DNA of 64,000 nucleotides from Alcaligenaceae bacterium (GCA_013416395.1 JACCEP010000001.1:558001-622000), one strand, 5' to 3'; numbered from the stretch's first letter, positions 1 to 9,233 are shown. Notes: generated from the letters alone by a model not told the origin. Numbers and translations are program-made.

Positions 1-245
1 TCGCCGGCTGGAACCCTGGCAATGAATCCCCCTGGCTGGCCCGCGAACGCCACCTCAGCGCCCTGAACACAGCCCGCGACCACCTCGACCTCGCCGCCGA
101 ACACGCTAGTCATAACGACCAGGTGCTCGACCTCTTCGCCGAAGAACTGCGCCTGGCGCACGAAGCGCTATGCGGCATTACGGGGCAGTTCACCAGCGAT
201 GATTTGCTGGGCGAGATTTTTTCCAGTTTTTGTATTGGGAAGTGA
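1..245 (+). CDS. mnmE: tRNA modification GTPase MnmE, C-terminal fragment
   Basis: The first 245 bases hold the last 80 codons of an open frame that enters from the left and stops with TGA. The translation ends in the family's C-terminal signature, [15 protein letters not shown], where the cysteine of the C-I-G-K motif is catalytically required in MnmE. The preceding helical stretch ([15 protein letters not shown], then [13 protein letters not shown]) fits the helical domain. MnmE works with MnmG to place carboxymethylaminomethyl or aminomethyl groups on wobble U34 of certain tRNAs. Its partner gene mnmG lies 23 kb to the right; in many proteobacteria the two are close together beside oriC. 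The GTPase domain lies outside the window. Confidence 0.95.
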   Translation, partial: AGWNPGNESPWLARERHLSALNTARDHLDLAAEHASHNDQVLDLFAEELRLAHEALCGITGQFTSDDLLGEIFSSFCIGK

Positions 246-503
246 TGTTAGGCCCATGGCCATACACTGACATCCGTAAACAACGAATGTTGACGGTAAA
301 GCTCAATCGCCAACGGTGCCAACAAGCCCAGAAACTTCTGTAATTGCTGATGAAACCAACGCCTTTCTTTTGGCTGGCAAGGCATATATCCGCCAAACTC
401 CCCAATCCAAACACACGGCGTAGCCGTTTAACCACCGTGTTACCATCGGCGATTCCACATTATAAAAAATTCTACTGCACGCCCGGAAACGGGGGAGAGG
501 GCA

Positions 504-1859
504 ATGAATTGGAAGCGCTCCAGCCTGTTCGGCTACCTGCTACCTATCCTCACCATTATCATTCTGACCATATTGCTAACGCTGACGCTGCTGCGTTTGG
601 CAAGCGTGCAGCAAGATATGCGCACCAATGTCAGCGCAAATATGGTTTGGGTCACTTACCAGGCCCACACAGAAAGCCTGCTGCTGCGCGACGCCATCTA
701 CCAACATGCCACAGACCCCGAGGCCCCCAACACCATCGTCTTTCGCTACGACATTTTTCTTAGCCGGCTGCATCTGCTAAACCAGGGCCCACAGGAGCGT
801 CAGCTGGAAGAGATAGGCATAAGCGCAAAGCTTGCCGACCCTATCGCCGCCATCATTAACGCAGAAAGCTGGTTCAAAACCGCAGACTTCACCGATTTAA
901 ACAACCTGCGTCGGATGCAGCAGCTACTTACTCCCTTCAACGACCTGATCAAAGATGCATCCACCAAAGCAATGGTGGCGCAATGGAACGAAGTTGGCGA
1001 CCGCCTTGATGCCTATCGCAATGCCGTGCTAACCCTGATTATGCTGATGATAGGCATTTGGCTTTGTAGCGCCGCCATCTCCATACAGCTTCTGCTATCA
1101 CTAAAAAAGGCACGCGAAAATGAAAGCATCAAACTACGTGAGATCAGTCTTACAAAACAGCTTGAGACCGAACGCAGAGTAAGCGAGTTGTACCGTAGCT
1201 TCGGCTCCATGGTGTCGCATCAGTTTCGCACGCCGCTGGCCATTATCGACGCAAGCATGCAGCGGTTGATACGCAGCGGCAGCAAGATGAGCGTAGATGA
1301 CATCACACGGCGGGCAACTAAAGTGCGGTCGGCATCGCTACGTCTCACCAATCTCATCGACAGCATTCTTGCCGCAGACCGATTCCTCGATAACGTCAGT
1401 GCCCAGATGCAACGTTACGGGTATACCTCACTGATACACCAGGCCATTGCTGAACAGCTGGCCCACACACCAAATCGCCACATCCACTTCCACGACAAAA
1501 CTCAGGGTGATATCGCACTCATACTCTGCGACCCATTACTTACCGGGCAAATACTGAGCAATTTTCTGTCCAATGCCATTAAATACTCAGAACCTAACCA
1601 ACCGGTCGATGTCGATTTACGCCGTGAGGGCCCATGGCTGATATGCGTCGTACGCGACCAGGGACGGGGTATCCATCCCGACGACCTGCCGCATGTTCTG
1701 CAGCGCTACTACCGCGCGAAGACAGCTTCCGACAAAGACGGAACCGGCATAGGCTTGTATATCGCCTCAACATTGGCAACCATGCAGCAGGCAGAGATCC
1801 GAGTCGCCTCTGTTTTTGGCGAAGGTTCGCAGTTCAGCCTCAGGTTTCGCGCGGCCTAG
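504..1859 (+). CDS. Membrane sensor histidine kinase (orphan)
   Basis: A 451-residue two-component sensor kinase. Residues about 8-33 and 173-198 are membrane helices, flanking a roughly 140-residue periplasmic sensor region of unknown type. A short linker leads to the HisKA box SHQFRTPL with phosphoacceptor His239. The ATPase domain shows an N box (LSNFLSNAIKYSE), a G1 box (DQGRGI) and a G2 box (GTGIGLYIAS). The ATG follows a purine-rich GGGGGAGAGGG ribosome site. No response regulator gene is adjacent on either side, so its partner must be elsewhere. The signal it reads cannot be told from the sequence. Confidence 0.9.
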   Translation: MNWKRSSLFGYLLPILTIIILTILLTLTLLRLASVQQDMRTNVSANMVWVTYQAHTESLLLRDAIYQHATDPEAPNTIVFRYDIFLSRLHLLNQGPQERQLEEIGISAKLADPIAAIINAESWFKTADFTDLNNLRRMQQLLTPFNDLIKDASTKAMVAQWNEVGDRLDAYRNAVLTLIMLMIGIWLCSAAISIQLLLSLKKARENESIKLREISLTKQLETERRVSELYRSFGSMVSHQFRTPLAIIDASMQRLIRSGSKMSVDDITRRATKVRSASLRLTNLIDSILAADRFLDNVSAQMQRYGYTSLIHQAIAEQLAHTPNRHIHFHDKTQGDIALILCDPLLTGQILSNFLSNAIKYSEPNQPVDVDLRREGPWLICVVRDQGRGIHPDDLPHVLQRYYRAKTASDKDGTGIGLYIASTLATMQQAEIRVASVFGEGSQFSLRFRAA

Positions 1860-1972
1860 CTCATCGGCCCCGTCTGTTTGAACGGTGTCATTTCATATGC
1901 TTTCGTTTAGCATCAAGCGTTTGAGAATTCTGCATTGCGCCACTGCAAAAAAAGAACGGAGCTCACACACTG

Positions 1973-2539
1973 ATGCAAATGAAAAAACTATTATCCACAG
2001 GGTTGATCTACTCCATCAGCATCGCGGCGGCAATCGGCGTCATCCATGATGCCTCTGCCCAAAAACTCGAAAAACGTCTGCCCGGCTTATGGGAGATTCA
2101 ACTTGGAGAGTCGCCCCTTACTGCCATGTTGGAGTCTATGCAGAAAAGCCTGGCGAAATTGCCGGCAGCCCAGCGCAAGCAGATGGAAGAAATGATGAAA
2201 GGCTCTGGCGCATCACTCTCCAAGCCTGGTGTCATTCAGCAATGTGTGACACCTGAAATGGCAGCACGCGATTTCGAGATGCACAATGACGACCCGAACA
2301 TGCAGTGCACCACATCCTACAAGCCCGTCTCCAGTAGTGAAGGCCGTTTCACCTACGTATGCAAGCAGGATGGCGACAATTTGAAGGGTGAAGGTCGTAT
2401 CTGGGACGCAAGCGCCAAACACTACAAAAGTGAAATGACCATGCAAGGGGTTTCAGACGGAAAACCTCGCACTATGACCATTTCGCAAACTGCACAATGG
2501 GTGGGGCCAGACTGCCCTGCAGGTTTAAAAACGCCGTGA
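1973..2539 (+). CDS. Exported DUF3617-like protein
   Basis: A 188-residue protein with an N-terminal signal peptide; cleavage is likely after DASA near residue 29. The mature part opens with the PGLWEIQ pattern seen in DUF3617 proteins and has two conserved cysteines (QQCVTPE and MQCTTSYK), a third in YVCKQDG and a fourth near the C-terminus, as in that family. The family has no defined biochemical role and is predicted to be periplasmic. It begins the run of envelope genes that continues to about 5.9 kb. The family assignment rests on the start motif and the cysteine pattern. Confidence 0.7.
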   Translation: MQMKKLLSTGLIYSISIAAAIGVIHDASAQKLEKRLPGLWEIQLGESPLTAMLESMQKSLAKLPAAQRKQMEEMMKGSGASLSKPGVIQQCVTPEMAARDFEMHNDDPNMQCTTSYKPVSSSEGRFTYVCKQDGDNLKGEGRIWDASAKHYKSEMTMQGVSDGKPRTMTISQTAQWVGPDCPAGLKTP

Positions 2540-2602
2540 GCCGCACCATAATGCGTCTCCGGCATCCGTGTTCAACACTACCTTCTTGCCTGGAGTAACA
2601 GC

Positions 2603-3601
2603 ATGTGGGATTTCAGCCTGCGCCGATCTTTGACGCTCATGGCACATACCATGCCTTTCATTCTTTTGCGTTGCGTTGTCTATTTTGGCATCGCACTGGC
2701 CTACATACTCTTTACAGGCATGGGCGCGGGGGTAGGTTGGGGTATCGGTGCGCTGGGTGACGAAGGCTTTCAGACATCTGCATCTATTTGGGGTGGCGTT
2801 GCCGGGTTCGGCATCACGGCAGCCATACTGTATTTCCTGCGAGAGTATCTGCTTTACATGGTAAAGGCCGGGCATATTGCCATCCTGGTAAGCCTGATCG
2901 ATGGGCAACCCCTGCCCGAAGGTCGTTCGCAGATTGCGCATGCCCAGCGAATCGTCAAAAGCCGCTACGCGCAGGCTAATGTGCTGTTCGCCCTCGATCA
3001 GATCGTCAAGGGCGTTATCGCTGCCATCACTGGGTTGGTACAGGGCGTTGCTTCCATTTTGCCCATACCGGGTATATCTCAGCTAATGGGCCTGGTGCGT
3101 GCCTTTCTGCGACTGGCTGTCGGCCTGATCGACGAGGTCATTCTTGCCTATGCCATTCGAACCGAAAGCCAGAACCCATGGTCATCGGCACAAACTGCGC
3201 TGGTTCTTTATGGTCAGAACGGCAAGAACATGCTCAAGAACGCCGCATGGCTTGCCATTTTCACGTACGGGCTATCGTTTCTGGTGTTTTTGGCAATGCT
3301 TGCGCCAGCAGCAGCGGTGGTTTACATGATTCCGGGGGCATGGTCAGCAGGCGGCTTTCTGTTTGCGCTGGTGTTCGCCTGGGCCATAAAAGCCGCACTC
3401 ATTGAGCCTTTTGCGATTGCCTGCATGTTGCAAGCGTACTTTAAGGCCATTGAAGGCCAGCAACCCGATCCAGAATGGGAAGCGCGTATCGATGGCGTTT
3501 CGGGAAAATTCAGAAAACTCAAAGACAAGGCAGCTGACTGGGCACGTGGCAACGCAACAGACGACGATGCCGAGCCAGCCCGCGCAGGAACCGGCCCATG
3601 A
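2603..3601 (+). CDS. Multi-pass inner-membrane protein of unknown function
   Basis: A 332-residue protein with about six hydrophobic segments (near residues 18-42, 60-80, 85-105, 130-155, 210-235 and 245-270). The polar, charged C-terminal tail ends in a Lys-rich then acidic stretch, probably cytoplasmic. I do not recognise a characterised family. Its stop overlaps the next start by 4 nt (ATGA), so the two genes are almost certainly co-transcribed and may be translationally coupled. The following gene encodes an exported protein, which suggests a membrane anchor plus periplasmic partner. That link is inference. Confidence 0.75.
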   Translation: MWDFSLRRSLTLMAHTMPFILLRCVVYFGIALAYILFTGMGAGVGWGIGALGDEGFQTSASIWGGVAGFGITAAILYFLREYLLYMVKAGHIAILVSLIDGQPLPEGRSQIAHAQRIVKSRYAQANVLFALDQIVKGVIAAITGLVQGVASILPIPGISQLMGLVRAFLRLAVGLIDEVILAYAIRTESQNPWSSAQTALVLYGQNGKNMLKNAAWLAIFTYGLSFLVFLAMLAPAAAVVYMIPGAWSAGGFLFALVFAWAIKAALIEPFAIACMLQAYFKAIEGQQPDPEWEARIDGVSGKFRKLKDKAADWARGNATDDDAEPARAGTGP

Positions 3602-4554
3602 AAAAACTTTGGTTAGCACCCGTCGCAATGCTGTTTATGAGCAGCATGCCGATTACTTCACCAGCAGCCAATCCGCTGCATCAGGCCATGGCCGCGCTAC
3701 AGCCGCATGCCGAGGCCTTTGCGCAAGCACCCGGCTATGTCATGGTGGATACAGAGAAACTCATTGACGACAATTATTACTCATCCAAAAACTTTCCAAG
3801 TATTGAAAGTAGATCGTCCGTTTTCTTGCCCGATGCAAACCTTGATGCCGTAACTCGCGCCATTTTGCTTCTGGAAGCAAGGGAAATTGCCCTGCCGCGT
3901 GTACGTTACCGCATCACCTACAGCATGCAGCACGACGAAAACATACCCGAAGCGCAACAGGCCTACATAGACGTACGTCGCTATAATCTGGGCCCGCAAT
4001 TACGCGAAGAACTCGTCGAATCCATAGGTGCAGAGTACGTGGCCAGCCCTAAAGAGTTCGGCGTCGGGCCGCACGTAAACTGGCGCTTTGTCATGTCACC
4101 CATGATGGGCATGATGGCCGATGCACGATACGCCAGCCGGCGTGAACTTACAGACAAACAGGCGCGGGCCGATGACTGCCTGGGTGAGTCCTGTCTTTCA
4201 ACGTTAGACCCTACTGGGCCTGAACTTGCTCCAACAACGCTGTCAGCACCAAAACTCGAAACCCCGCAATACCGGTACACTGCTGACGGTGTGGCGCGCC
4301 CTGCTCATGTTGCGCATGCGTTGTGGACAAGCGTCTCGTCAGAAGGCATGGACCCTTTACCCTATCAGAAAGATAACCCCCAGTTCACCTTCGTTATTTC
4401 CATGAATGTGGTTGGACAAGAAAATACCGCCATAGGCATGGTCCGACAGAATATGGTTATGGATGACGCTATAGCCAAGGTTTGGACCCAGCGTCTGGAA
4501 GTGGCTGGCGTAGAACCAGAGTTTAAAAAGTTTTTTGTACCACGAACCCGCTAA
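3598..4554 (+). CDS. Exported protein of unknown function
   Basis: A 318-residue product with a signal peptide (KK charge, hydrophobic core, cleavage near SPA-ANP at residues 24-26). The mature protein has no motif I can assign. It has two closely spaced cysteines (DDCLGESCL, about residues 198-203) that could form a disulfide, and a Met-rich patch (SPMMGMM). Its start overlaps the upstream membrane-protein stop by 4 nt, and the DUF2799-like gene follows after about 10 nt. It is therefore a member of a small envelope operon. Confidence 0.75.
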   Translation: MKKLWLAPVAMLFMSSMPITSPAANPLHQAMAALQPHAEAFAQAPGYVMVDTEKLIDDNYYSSKNFPSIESRSSVFLPDANLDAVTRAILLLEAREIALPRVRYRITYSMQHDENIPEAQQAYIDVRRYNLGPQLREELVESIGAEYVASPKEFGVGPHVNWRFVMSPMMGMMADARYASRRELTDKQARADDCLGESCLSTLDPTGPELAPTTLSAPKLETPQYRYTADGVARPAHVAHALWTSVSSEGMDPLPYQKDNPQFTFVISMNVVGQENTAIGMVRQNMVMDDAIAKVWTQRLEVAGVEPEFKKFFVPRTR

Positions 4555-4563
4555 AAAAGCTGC

Positions 4564-5136
4564 GTGTCAGCACACCTCCAAACTATGCTCCAGACAACAC
4601 CCTCGCGCTTACTATTAATTTTTGCAATCTTGTTCAGTATGGCGGGCTGCGCCAGTATGTCGGAGAAAGATTGCCTTACCGCAAACTGGCAAGATCAGGG
4701 CTACCGCGACGGTCGCGACGGCTTACCCCTGAGCCGTATAGAAGACCATCGCGAGGCCTGTGGCAAAGTGGGGATCGTACCCGACGCTCGCCAATACCAG
4801 ACAGGAAGAGCAATTGGAATACGCGAATACTGCACACCTGATCGCGCACTAGAGGAAGGCCGTCAGGGCAGACCGTACCGCAACGCTTGCCCCGCAAATC
4901 TCGAACGACAATTTCTGCAGTTTCATCAGGCAGGAAAACGTATCTACGACGCTGAACAATATGTCGACTCGCTCAATTCGCAGTCACGTCAGCTTCAACA
5001 ACAACTAGACAAAGAAAAAAGCACATCCAAACGCAAGCAGCTGCGCAACGAACTCAGAGATCTTGACCGTCGCCTGCAACGTGCGCGCGATGATGTAGCA
5101 CGGCAGGCTTCCTCTGTGCCGACCCCAGCAAGGTAA
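4564..5136 (+). CDS. DUF2799-type lipoprotein
   Basis: A 190-residue putative lipoprotein with lipobox SMAGC and the acylated Cys at residue 29. The mature part contains the DCLTANW...GYRDGRDG and YQTGRAIGIREYC patterns of DUF2799, followed by a Gln/Lys/Arg-rich coiled-coil tail (about residues 140-180). The frame begins with GTG at 4564; an ATG at 4585 is an alternative that would still leave a complete signal sequence. It sits 9 nt after the previous stop, so it is probably in the same operon. Function unknown; the coiled coil suggests an envelope scaffold or binding role. Confidence 0.75.
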   Translation: MSAHLQTMLQTTPSRLLLIFAILFSMAGCASMSEKDCLTANWQDQGYRDGRDGLPLSRIEDHREACGKVGIVPDARQYQTGRAIGIREYCTPDRALEEGRQGRPYRNACPANLERQFLQFHQAGKRIYDAEQYVDSLNSQSRQLQQQLDKEKSTSKRKQLRNELRDLDRRLQRARDDVARQASSVPTPAR

Positions 5137-5179
5137 GCCTGCGTTGCGGTCAGCCACCTGACTTGGTACTCTTAGTGCA

Positions 5180-5953
5180 ATGATGCCAAGAACAATCTCA
5201 CATTGCGCTATGCCCAGTTGCCCAACCCCTCAAATCCATACCTCGTTGGTGCGCCGACTGGCGTCCAAACACCATGCGCTACGGTGGTTGCTGGCAAGTG
5301 CCATGCTGTCATTACTGGTGGCCTGCGGCACCACCACCACCCAGCCTGTGGCGTCGGGTCAGTACCGCGTTGTCTCGGGCGACACGCTCAGCAAAATTGC
5401 GCGCCAGCACGGCCAAAGCGTGCAATCGCTCATGAAAATGAACAGCATCAGCAACCCCAATCGCCTTGAGGTAGGACAGGTACTGCGTGTTCAAGGGTCG
5501 GGGGTCGCTACGTCTCGCCCGGCACCAACGCCTTCCAGCGGGGTATCGGTAACACCCACACCCAGTGCGTCAGCCAGGTCTGGTGCTGCGGGTATATCGC
5601 TAGCCTGGCCTGCTGAAGGCAATGTCAATCGCGGCCTGAAAGGCCCCAGCCCGCACGGGCTGTACATTATCAACAAGGTGGGCACGCCCATCAAATCTGT
5701 AGCCGACGGCAAGGTCGTCTATGCAGGCAACGGCTTACGTGGCTATGGCAACCTTGTCATCGTAAACCATGCTTCCAGCTACCTCAGCGTCTATGCGCAC
5801 AACCGCTCTATCACGGTCAAAGAAGGCCAGTCGGTACGACAGGGGCAAAAAATTGCCGAAATGGGTAACTCCGAAAGCAAACAGGTAGGCCTGTACTTCG
5901 AGTTGCGGCACAATGGCAAGGCGGTCAACGCCAATAGTTACCTGCCTAAATAG
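5180..5953 (+). CDS. LysM/degenerate LytM (M23-like) lipoprotein, NlpD-like
   Basis: A 257-residue lipoprotein with lipobox LVAC at Cys49, a LysM peptidoglycan-binding domain (about residues 60-105, starting YRVVSGDTLSKIA), a Pro/Ser/Thr linker, and an M23/LytM fold (about 145-257). The metalloprotease ligands are missing. The HxxxD site reads HGLYI, and the usual HLHFE strand reads GLYFE, so both zinc histidines are gone there. Such degenerate LytM factors (NlpD and EnvC type) activate cell-wall amidases during division instead of cutting peptidoglycan. The 48 residues before the lipobox are unusually long, so translation may begin downstream of 5180. Confidence 0.8.
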   Translation: MMPRTISHCAMPSCPTPQIHTSLVRRLASKHHALRWLLASAMLSLLVACGTTTTQPVASGQYRVVSGDTLSKIARQHGQSVQSLMKMNSISNPNRLEVGQVLRVQGSGVATSRPAPTPSSGVSVTPTPSASARSGAAGISLAWPAEGNVNRGLKGPSPHGLYIINKVGTPIKSVADGKVVYAGNGLRGYGNLVIVNHASSYLSVYAHNRSITVKEGQSVRQGQKIAEMGNSESKQVGLYFELRHNGKAVNANSYLPK

Positions 5954-6078
5954 GCCAGGCACCGTCCAACTTCGGTGCTGGCAAAACAGCTTTCGACAAT
6001 AAAACATAACTGTTGTTTTTATCAGGCAATAGCCGACTGTGCCAGATGTCTGCAACATCGCCCCCCACAATCGCGCTA

Positions 6079-7173
6079 TCAACAGCCTGATCGCTCCCGC
6101 AACAAAAGCGCCCGCTTGCGGTCTATGCCCCACCGATATCCTGACAAATCACCACCGCGGCGCACCACGCGATGGCACGGTATGGCAACCGCTAACAGGT
6201 TGGCACCACAGGCCTGCCCCACTGCCCGCACGGCTTTTGGCGAGCCAATGCGCTCTGCAATCTCAGAGTAGGTGGCAGTTTCGCCCGCAGGTATTTGCTG
6301 CAGCGCCTGCCACACCCGCTGCTGAAACGCAGTGCCTCGCACATCCAATGGAAGATCCAGCCCCAGGCTAGGCTGCTCCACAAACCCCACTACGCTTGCA
6401 ACCAGCTCATCAAACTCAGGCTCAGCACCTGTAAGTTCAGCCTTGGGAAACCGGTCTTGAAGATCACGCACGAGTTGGTCGGCATCATCACCCAGCGAAA
6501 TGGCGCAAATGCCCCGCACGCTCTGGGCGACTAAAATAGCCCCCAACGAACACTGCCCCACGGCAAACCGAATGCGCGTGTTGGCGCCCCCGCCACGCCA
6601 GTCACGCGGGCTCATACCCAGCAGGGCGTCTGACTGTTCATAAAATCGGCTCGATGCATTAAAGCCTGCGTCGTAAATGGCGTCGGTGACCGTTGCAGAC
6701 CCAAGCAGTTCATCACGCAGCCGTCGTGCCCGTGCTGCGTCAGCATAGGCTTTAGGGGTAAGGCCTGTTTCAGCCTTGAACACCCGATGAAAATGCCATG
6801 GGCTAAGGCCAGCTCCATCGGCGAGCTCGTCCAGGGCGGGTGGGCTCTCTGCCTGCTCAATGTGCCGGCAAGCCTGCGCGACCAAACGCGCGCGCTGCGC
6901 ACTCGCCGCCGTTCGATCCGCTGCCAGGCGCTGACTGGCACGATATCCCGCCGCCTCGGCGGCTTCGGCAGAATCAAAAAATTCGATATTCTCGCGCCGG
7001 GGCAGACGCGATGCCGCACTGGGTCTGCAATACACTCCTGTAGTGCGGACACCATAAACAAAATGCCCGTCAGCCTTGGCATCACGCGCCCGCACGGCGG
7101 CCCAGCGCACATCCTCGGTGCCATAAGACAGCACAGGTACACGCACCGTCGTGGCCAGTAAAAGTGTAGACAT
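6079..7173 (-). CDS. ada: Ada-type AraC regulator fused to O6-methylguanine-DNA methyltransferase, zinc site degenerate
   Basis: A 364-residue protein colinear with E. coli Ada: N-terminal methylphosphotriester domain (about 20-90), AraC-type HTH (about 100-185), and methyltransferase domain with active site PCHR (Cys333). In E. coli the N-domain uses Cys38, 42, 69 and 72 to hold zinc, and Cys38 accepts the methyl group. Here only the first is present (Cys49, in TGVYCRPS). The equivalents of 42, 69 and 72 are Ala53, Ser80 and Leu83. The repair domain looks intact, while the sensor domain should not bind zinc in the usual way. The gene lies downstream of the sigma-54 activator on the same strand, with 95 nt between them. 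Confidence 0.9.
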   Translation of the reverse strand: MSTLLLATTVRVPVLSYGTEDVRWAAVRARDAKADGHFVYGVRTTGVYCRPSAASRLPRRENIEFFDSAEAAEAAGYRASQRLAADRTAASAQRARLVAQACRHIEQAESPPALDELADGAGLSPWHFHRVFKAETGLTPKAYADAARARRLRDELLGSATVTDAIYDAGFNASSRFYEQSDALLGMSPRDWRGGGANTRIRFAVGQCSLGAILVAQSVRGICAISLGDDADQLVRDLQDRFPKAELTGAEPEFDELVASVVGFVEQPSLGLDLPLDVRGTAFQQRVWQALQQIPAGETATYSEIAERIGSPKAVRAVGQACGANLLAVAIPCHRVVRRGGDLSGYRWGIDRKRALLLRERSGC

Positions 7174-7247
7174 GAAACCCTCGCATCATTAAATCAACAA
7201 GAATGGCTATACGATAAAGCCAAATCCGCTGGCGGGATTCTCGTTTC

Positions 7248-7260
7248 TTGCGTCTGAATT
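7248..7260 (-). promoter_or_regulatory. Candidate Ada box upstream of ada
   Basis: Read on the minus strand the site is AATTCAGACGCAA, which fits the A-box/B-box arrangement AAT-N6-GCAA known from the E. coli ada promoter. It sits about 75 nt upstream of the ada ATG, in the 95-nt gap after the sigma-54 activator gene. The match is short and could be chance. Confidence 0.45.
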
Positions 7261-7268
7261 CCTGCCTC

Positions 7269-9194
7269 TCAGCGTCGCATTAATACTGACTCGGATGCCG
7301 TCAACGCACCCAGCCGTCGATAAAACGTACTTCTATGCACGCCCAGTTCTCGTGCAGCGCGGCTTACATTGCCGTCATGTTGCTCTAACGCCCGGCGCAT
7401 GGCGGCAATCGTCAACCCGCGCAGCAAGCTTGCGGAGTCTGTGGAGCCGGCCTCGGGCGAAGTAGTTGCCGTAGTGCTCGCACGCAATAGCTCAGCCGGC
7501 AGCATGTCCATCCGCACCCGCTCGGCCTGACTACCCAGTATCCACAAAGTTCTAAGCACGGACACCAATTGCCGGTAGTTTCCTGGCCATGCATAGGCCA
7601 TTAAGATATCTTCGATGTCTTTAGGCAAATGAGGTGCGCCGGGAAAGCCTGCCCAAATAGCGCACACGACATCGCGCAGATCGGCGCGATCACGCAGCGG
7701 CGACAGTACAACAGAATATTCGGCGATACGAAAATACAGATCGGGGCGCACAATGGCCTGCGGCTCATCGACGGAAAGTGCCCTGTGGGTGGCACAAATC
7801 AGGGCAAAATCCACCGTAACTGCACGCCCTCCACCTAGCGGGCATACTTCACGTGTCTGCAGTACACGCAACAGGCGAGCCTGAAGCGCCAGCGGCATAT
7901 CACCGATTTCATCCAAAAACAGCGTGCCTCCGTGCGCCTGACGCAAAAGGCCCTTACTGCCTTGTTTACGCGCCCCCGTAAACGCGCCTTCTTCATAACC
8001 AAACAGTTCGGATTCAATAAGGCTTTCTGGCAAGGCAGCACAATTTACAGCAATAAATGGCCCTGCTCGACGTCTGCCGCGCCCATGAATTTGCTGAGCG
8101 AAAACCTCTTTGCCCACGCCAGTTTCACCCTGCAACAACACGCTGACGCCAGCATCCGACACATGTACGGCTCGCGCCAGCTTATCAAGCATGGCGGCAT
8201 CATAGCTGACATGATGGGAGGCAACGGGCCGGGTAGCCACGCTGACCTCCACGGGCAAAGGTTCTACCGGACGCCGTACACTGGTTCGCCGGCCCTCCGC
8301 CGCCGGGCACTGCGACCTGACATGCAGGGTTACACCTGTGTGGGTTTGCACCCTGTCAGCGCCGCTCAGCATTTCATCAATCTGTGCCGCGAACACCTCT
8401 TCGAAAAGAAAAACACCAATGGCGGCACGCCCCATGCCAAGAAGACCCAGCGCCTGTCTGTTGGCCGCCACCAGTACGCCGTCACGAAATGCAAGCACCC
8501 CTTCGCGTGGTGTATCGAGCCAGGCCGGGTCTGCATGCAACCCCATTAGCAGACAATCAGCGTACGCTTCAGCGAACATGCGCCGCTCAACCTGTGCCAC
8601 AGCCAGCCCTACCAGGCCCATTGCGTAACGATGATCGCAGCGGGCATCGCCCGACAGGTCGAGTACACCTATGGTGCGCCCTTGCGGATCGGTAATCGGC
8701 ATGGCCGCGCAGGCCAGAATTCGATTGGGAGTAAAAAAATGCTCAGCCCCATGCACCGCAATGGCACGCCTTTCTACCAGTGCTGTTCCGATGGCATTGG
8801 TTCCGGCCGCATGTTCATCCCACGGTGCGCCCGGCATCAGCGCAACTTGTGACGCCCGGCTGGCAAAATCGGTAGCGCCTGCACTCTCAAGAACCAGGCC
8901 TTTGTCATCAGCAAGAATAACCAGCCCACCTGTGCCGCGCGCCTCTTGCCTAAGCAAAGCAATGGCAGGCTGACACATATGCCGTAAATAGGCGTGACGC
9001 TGTTGCAGCTCGCGCAATTCAACCTGTGTCATGGGCTCTTGTCGGCGCGTGCCCCCCATGTCGAAACCGTGTTCGATGCAACGTCGCCACGATCTTAAAA
9101 TAGGCGCGGCCACTATTCCGGCTGGCACCGCCCCTTGCTCACTGAATAATCGGCGCGCGTGGGTTAACACACGGTCACGGGCCTGGATAACCAT
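7269..9194 (-). CDS. Sigma-54-dependent activator, AcoR family
   Basis: About 641 residues from the ATG at 9194, chosen because AAGGAG stands about 5 nt upstream; an in-frame ATG at 9245 lacks such a site. The N-terminal half resembles the GAF-type sensor region of AcoR-family activators. The central AAA+ domain has Walker A GETGVGKE, the sigma-54 contact loop GAFTGA and the sensor region. The C-terminus is a Fis-type helix-turn-helix (GNVSRAARELGVHRSTFYRR). It is divergent from an aldehyde dehydrogenase gene whose upstream region carries a sigma-54 promoter and a strong inverted repeat, so that gene is its most likely target. Acetoin or a short alcohol/aldehyde as effector is inferred from family precedent. 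Confidence 0.9.
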   Translation of the reverse strand: MVIQARDRVLTHARRLFSEQGAVPAGIVAAPILRSWRRCIEHGFDMGGTRRQEPMTQVELRELQQRHAYLRHMCQPAIALLRQEARGTGGLVILADDKGLVLESAGATDFASRASQVALMPGAPWDEHAAGTNAIGTALVERRAIAVHGAEHFFTPNRILACAAMPITDPQGRTIGVLDLSGDARCDHRYAMGLVGLAVAQVERRMFAEAYADCLLMGLHADPAWLDTPREGVLAFRDGVLVAANRQALGLLGMGRAAIGVFLFEEVFAAQIDEMLSGADRVQTHTGVTLHVRSQCPAAEGRRTSVRRPVEPLPVEVSVATRPVASHHVSYDAAMLDKLARAVHVSDAGVSVLLQGETGVGKEVFAQQIHGRGRRRAGPFIAVNCAALPESLIESELFGYEEGAFTGARKQGSKGLLRQAHGGTLFLDEIGDMPLALQARLLRVLQTREVCPLGGGRAVTVDFALICATHRALSVDEPQAIVRPDLYFRIAEYSVVLSPLRDRADLRDVVCAIWAGFPGAPHLPKDIEDILMAYAWPGNYRQLVSVLRTLWILGSQAERVRMDMLPAELLRASTTATTSPEAGSTDSASLLRGLTIAAMRRALEQHDGNVSRAARELGVHRSTFYRRLGALTASESVLMRR

Positions 9195-9233
9195 GCTTGT
9201 CTCCTTGGCGTGTTCTGCGACAGCTGTTTTGCG

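Noticed and set aside
1991-1999. Perfect DnaA box TTATCCACA inside the DUF3617-like gene
   Set aside because: Single copy in coding sequence with no neighbouring boxes; a 9-mer is expected by chance in a window of this size.
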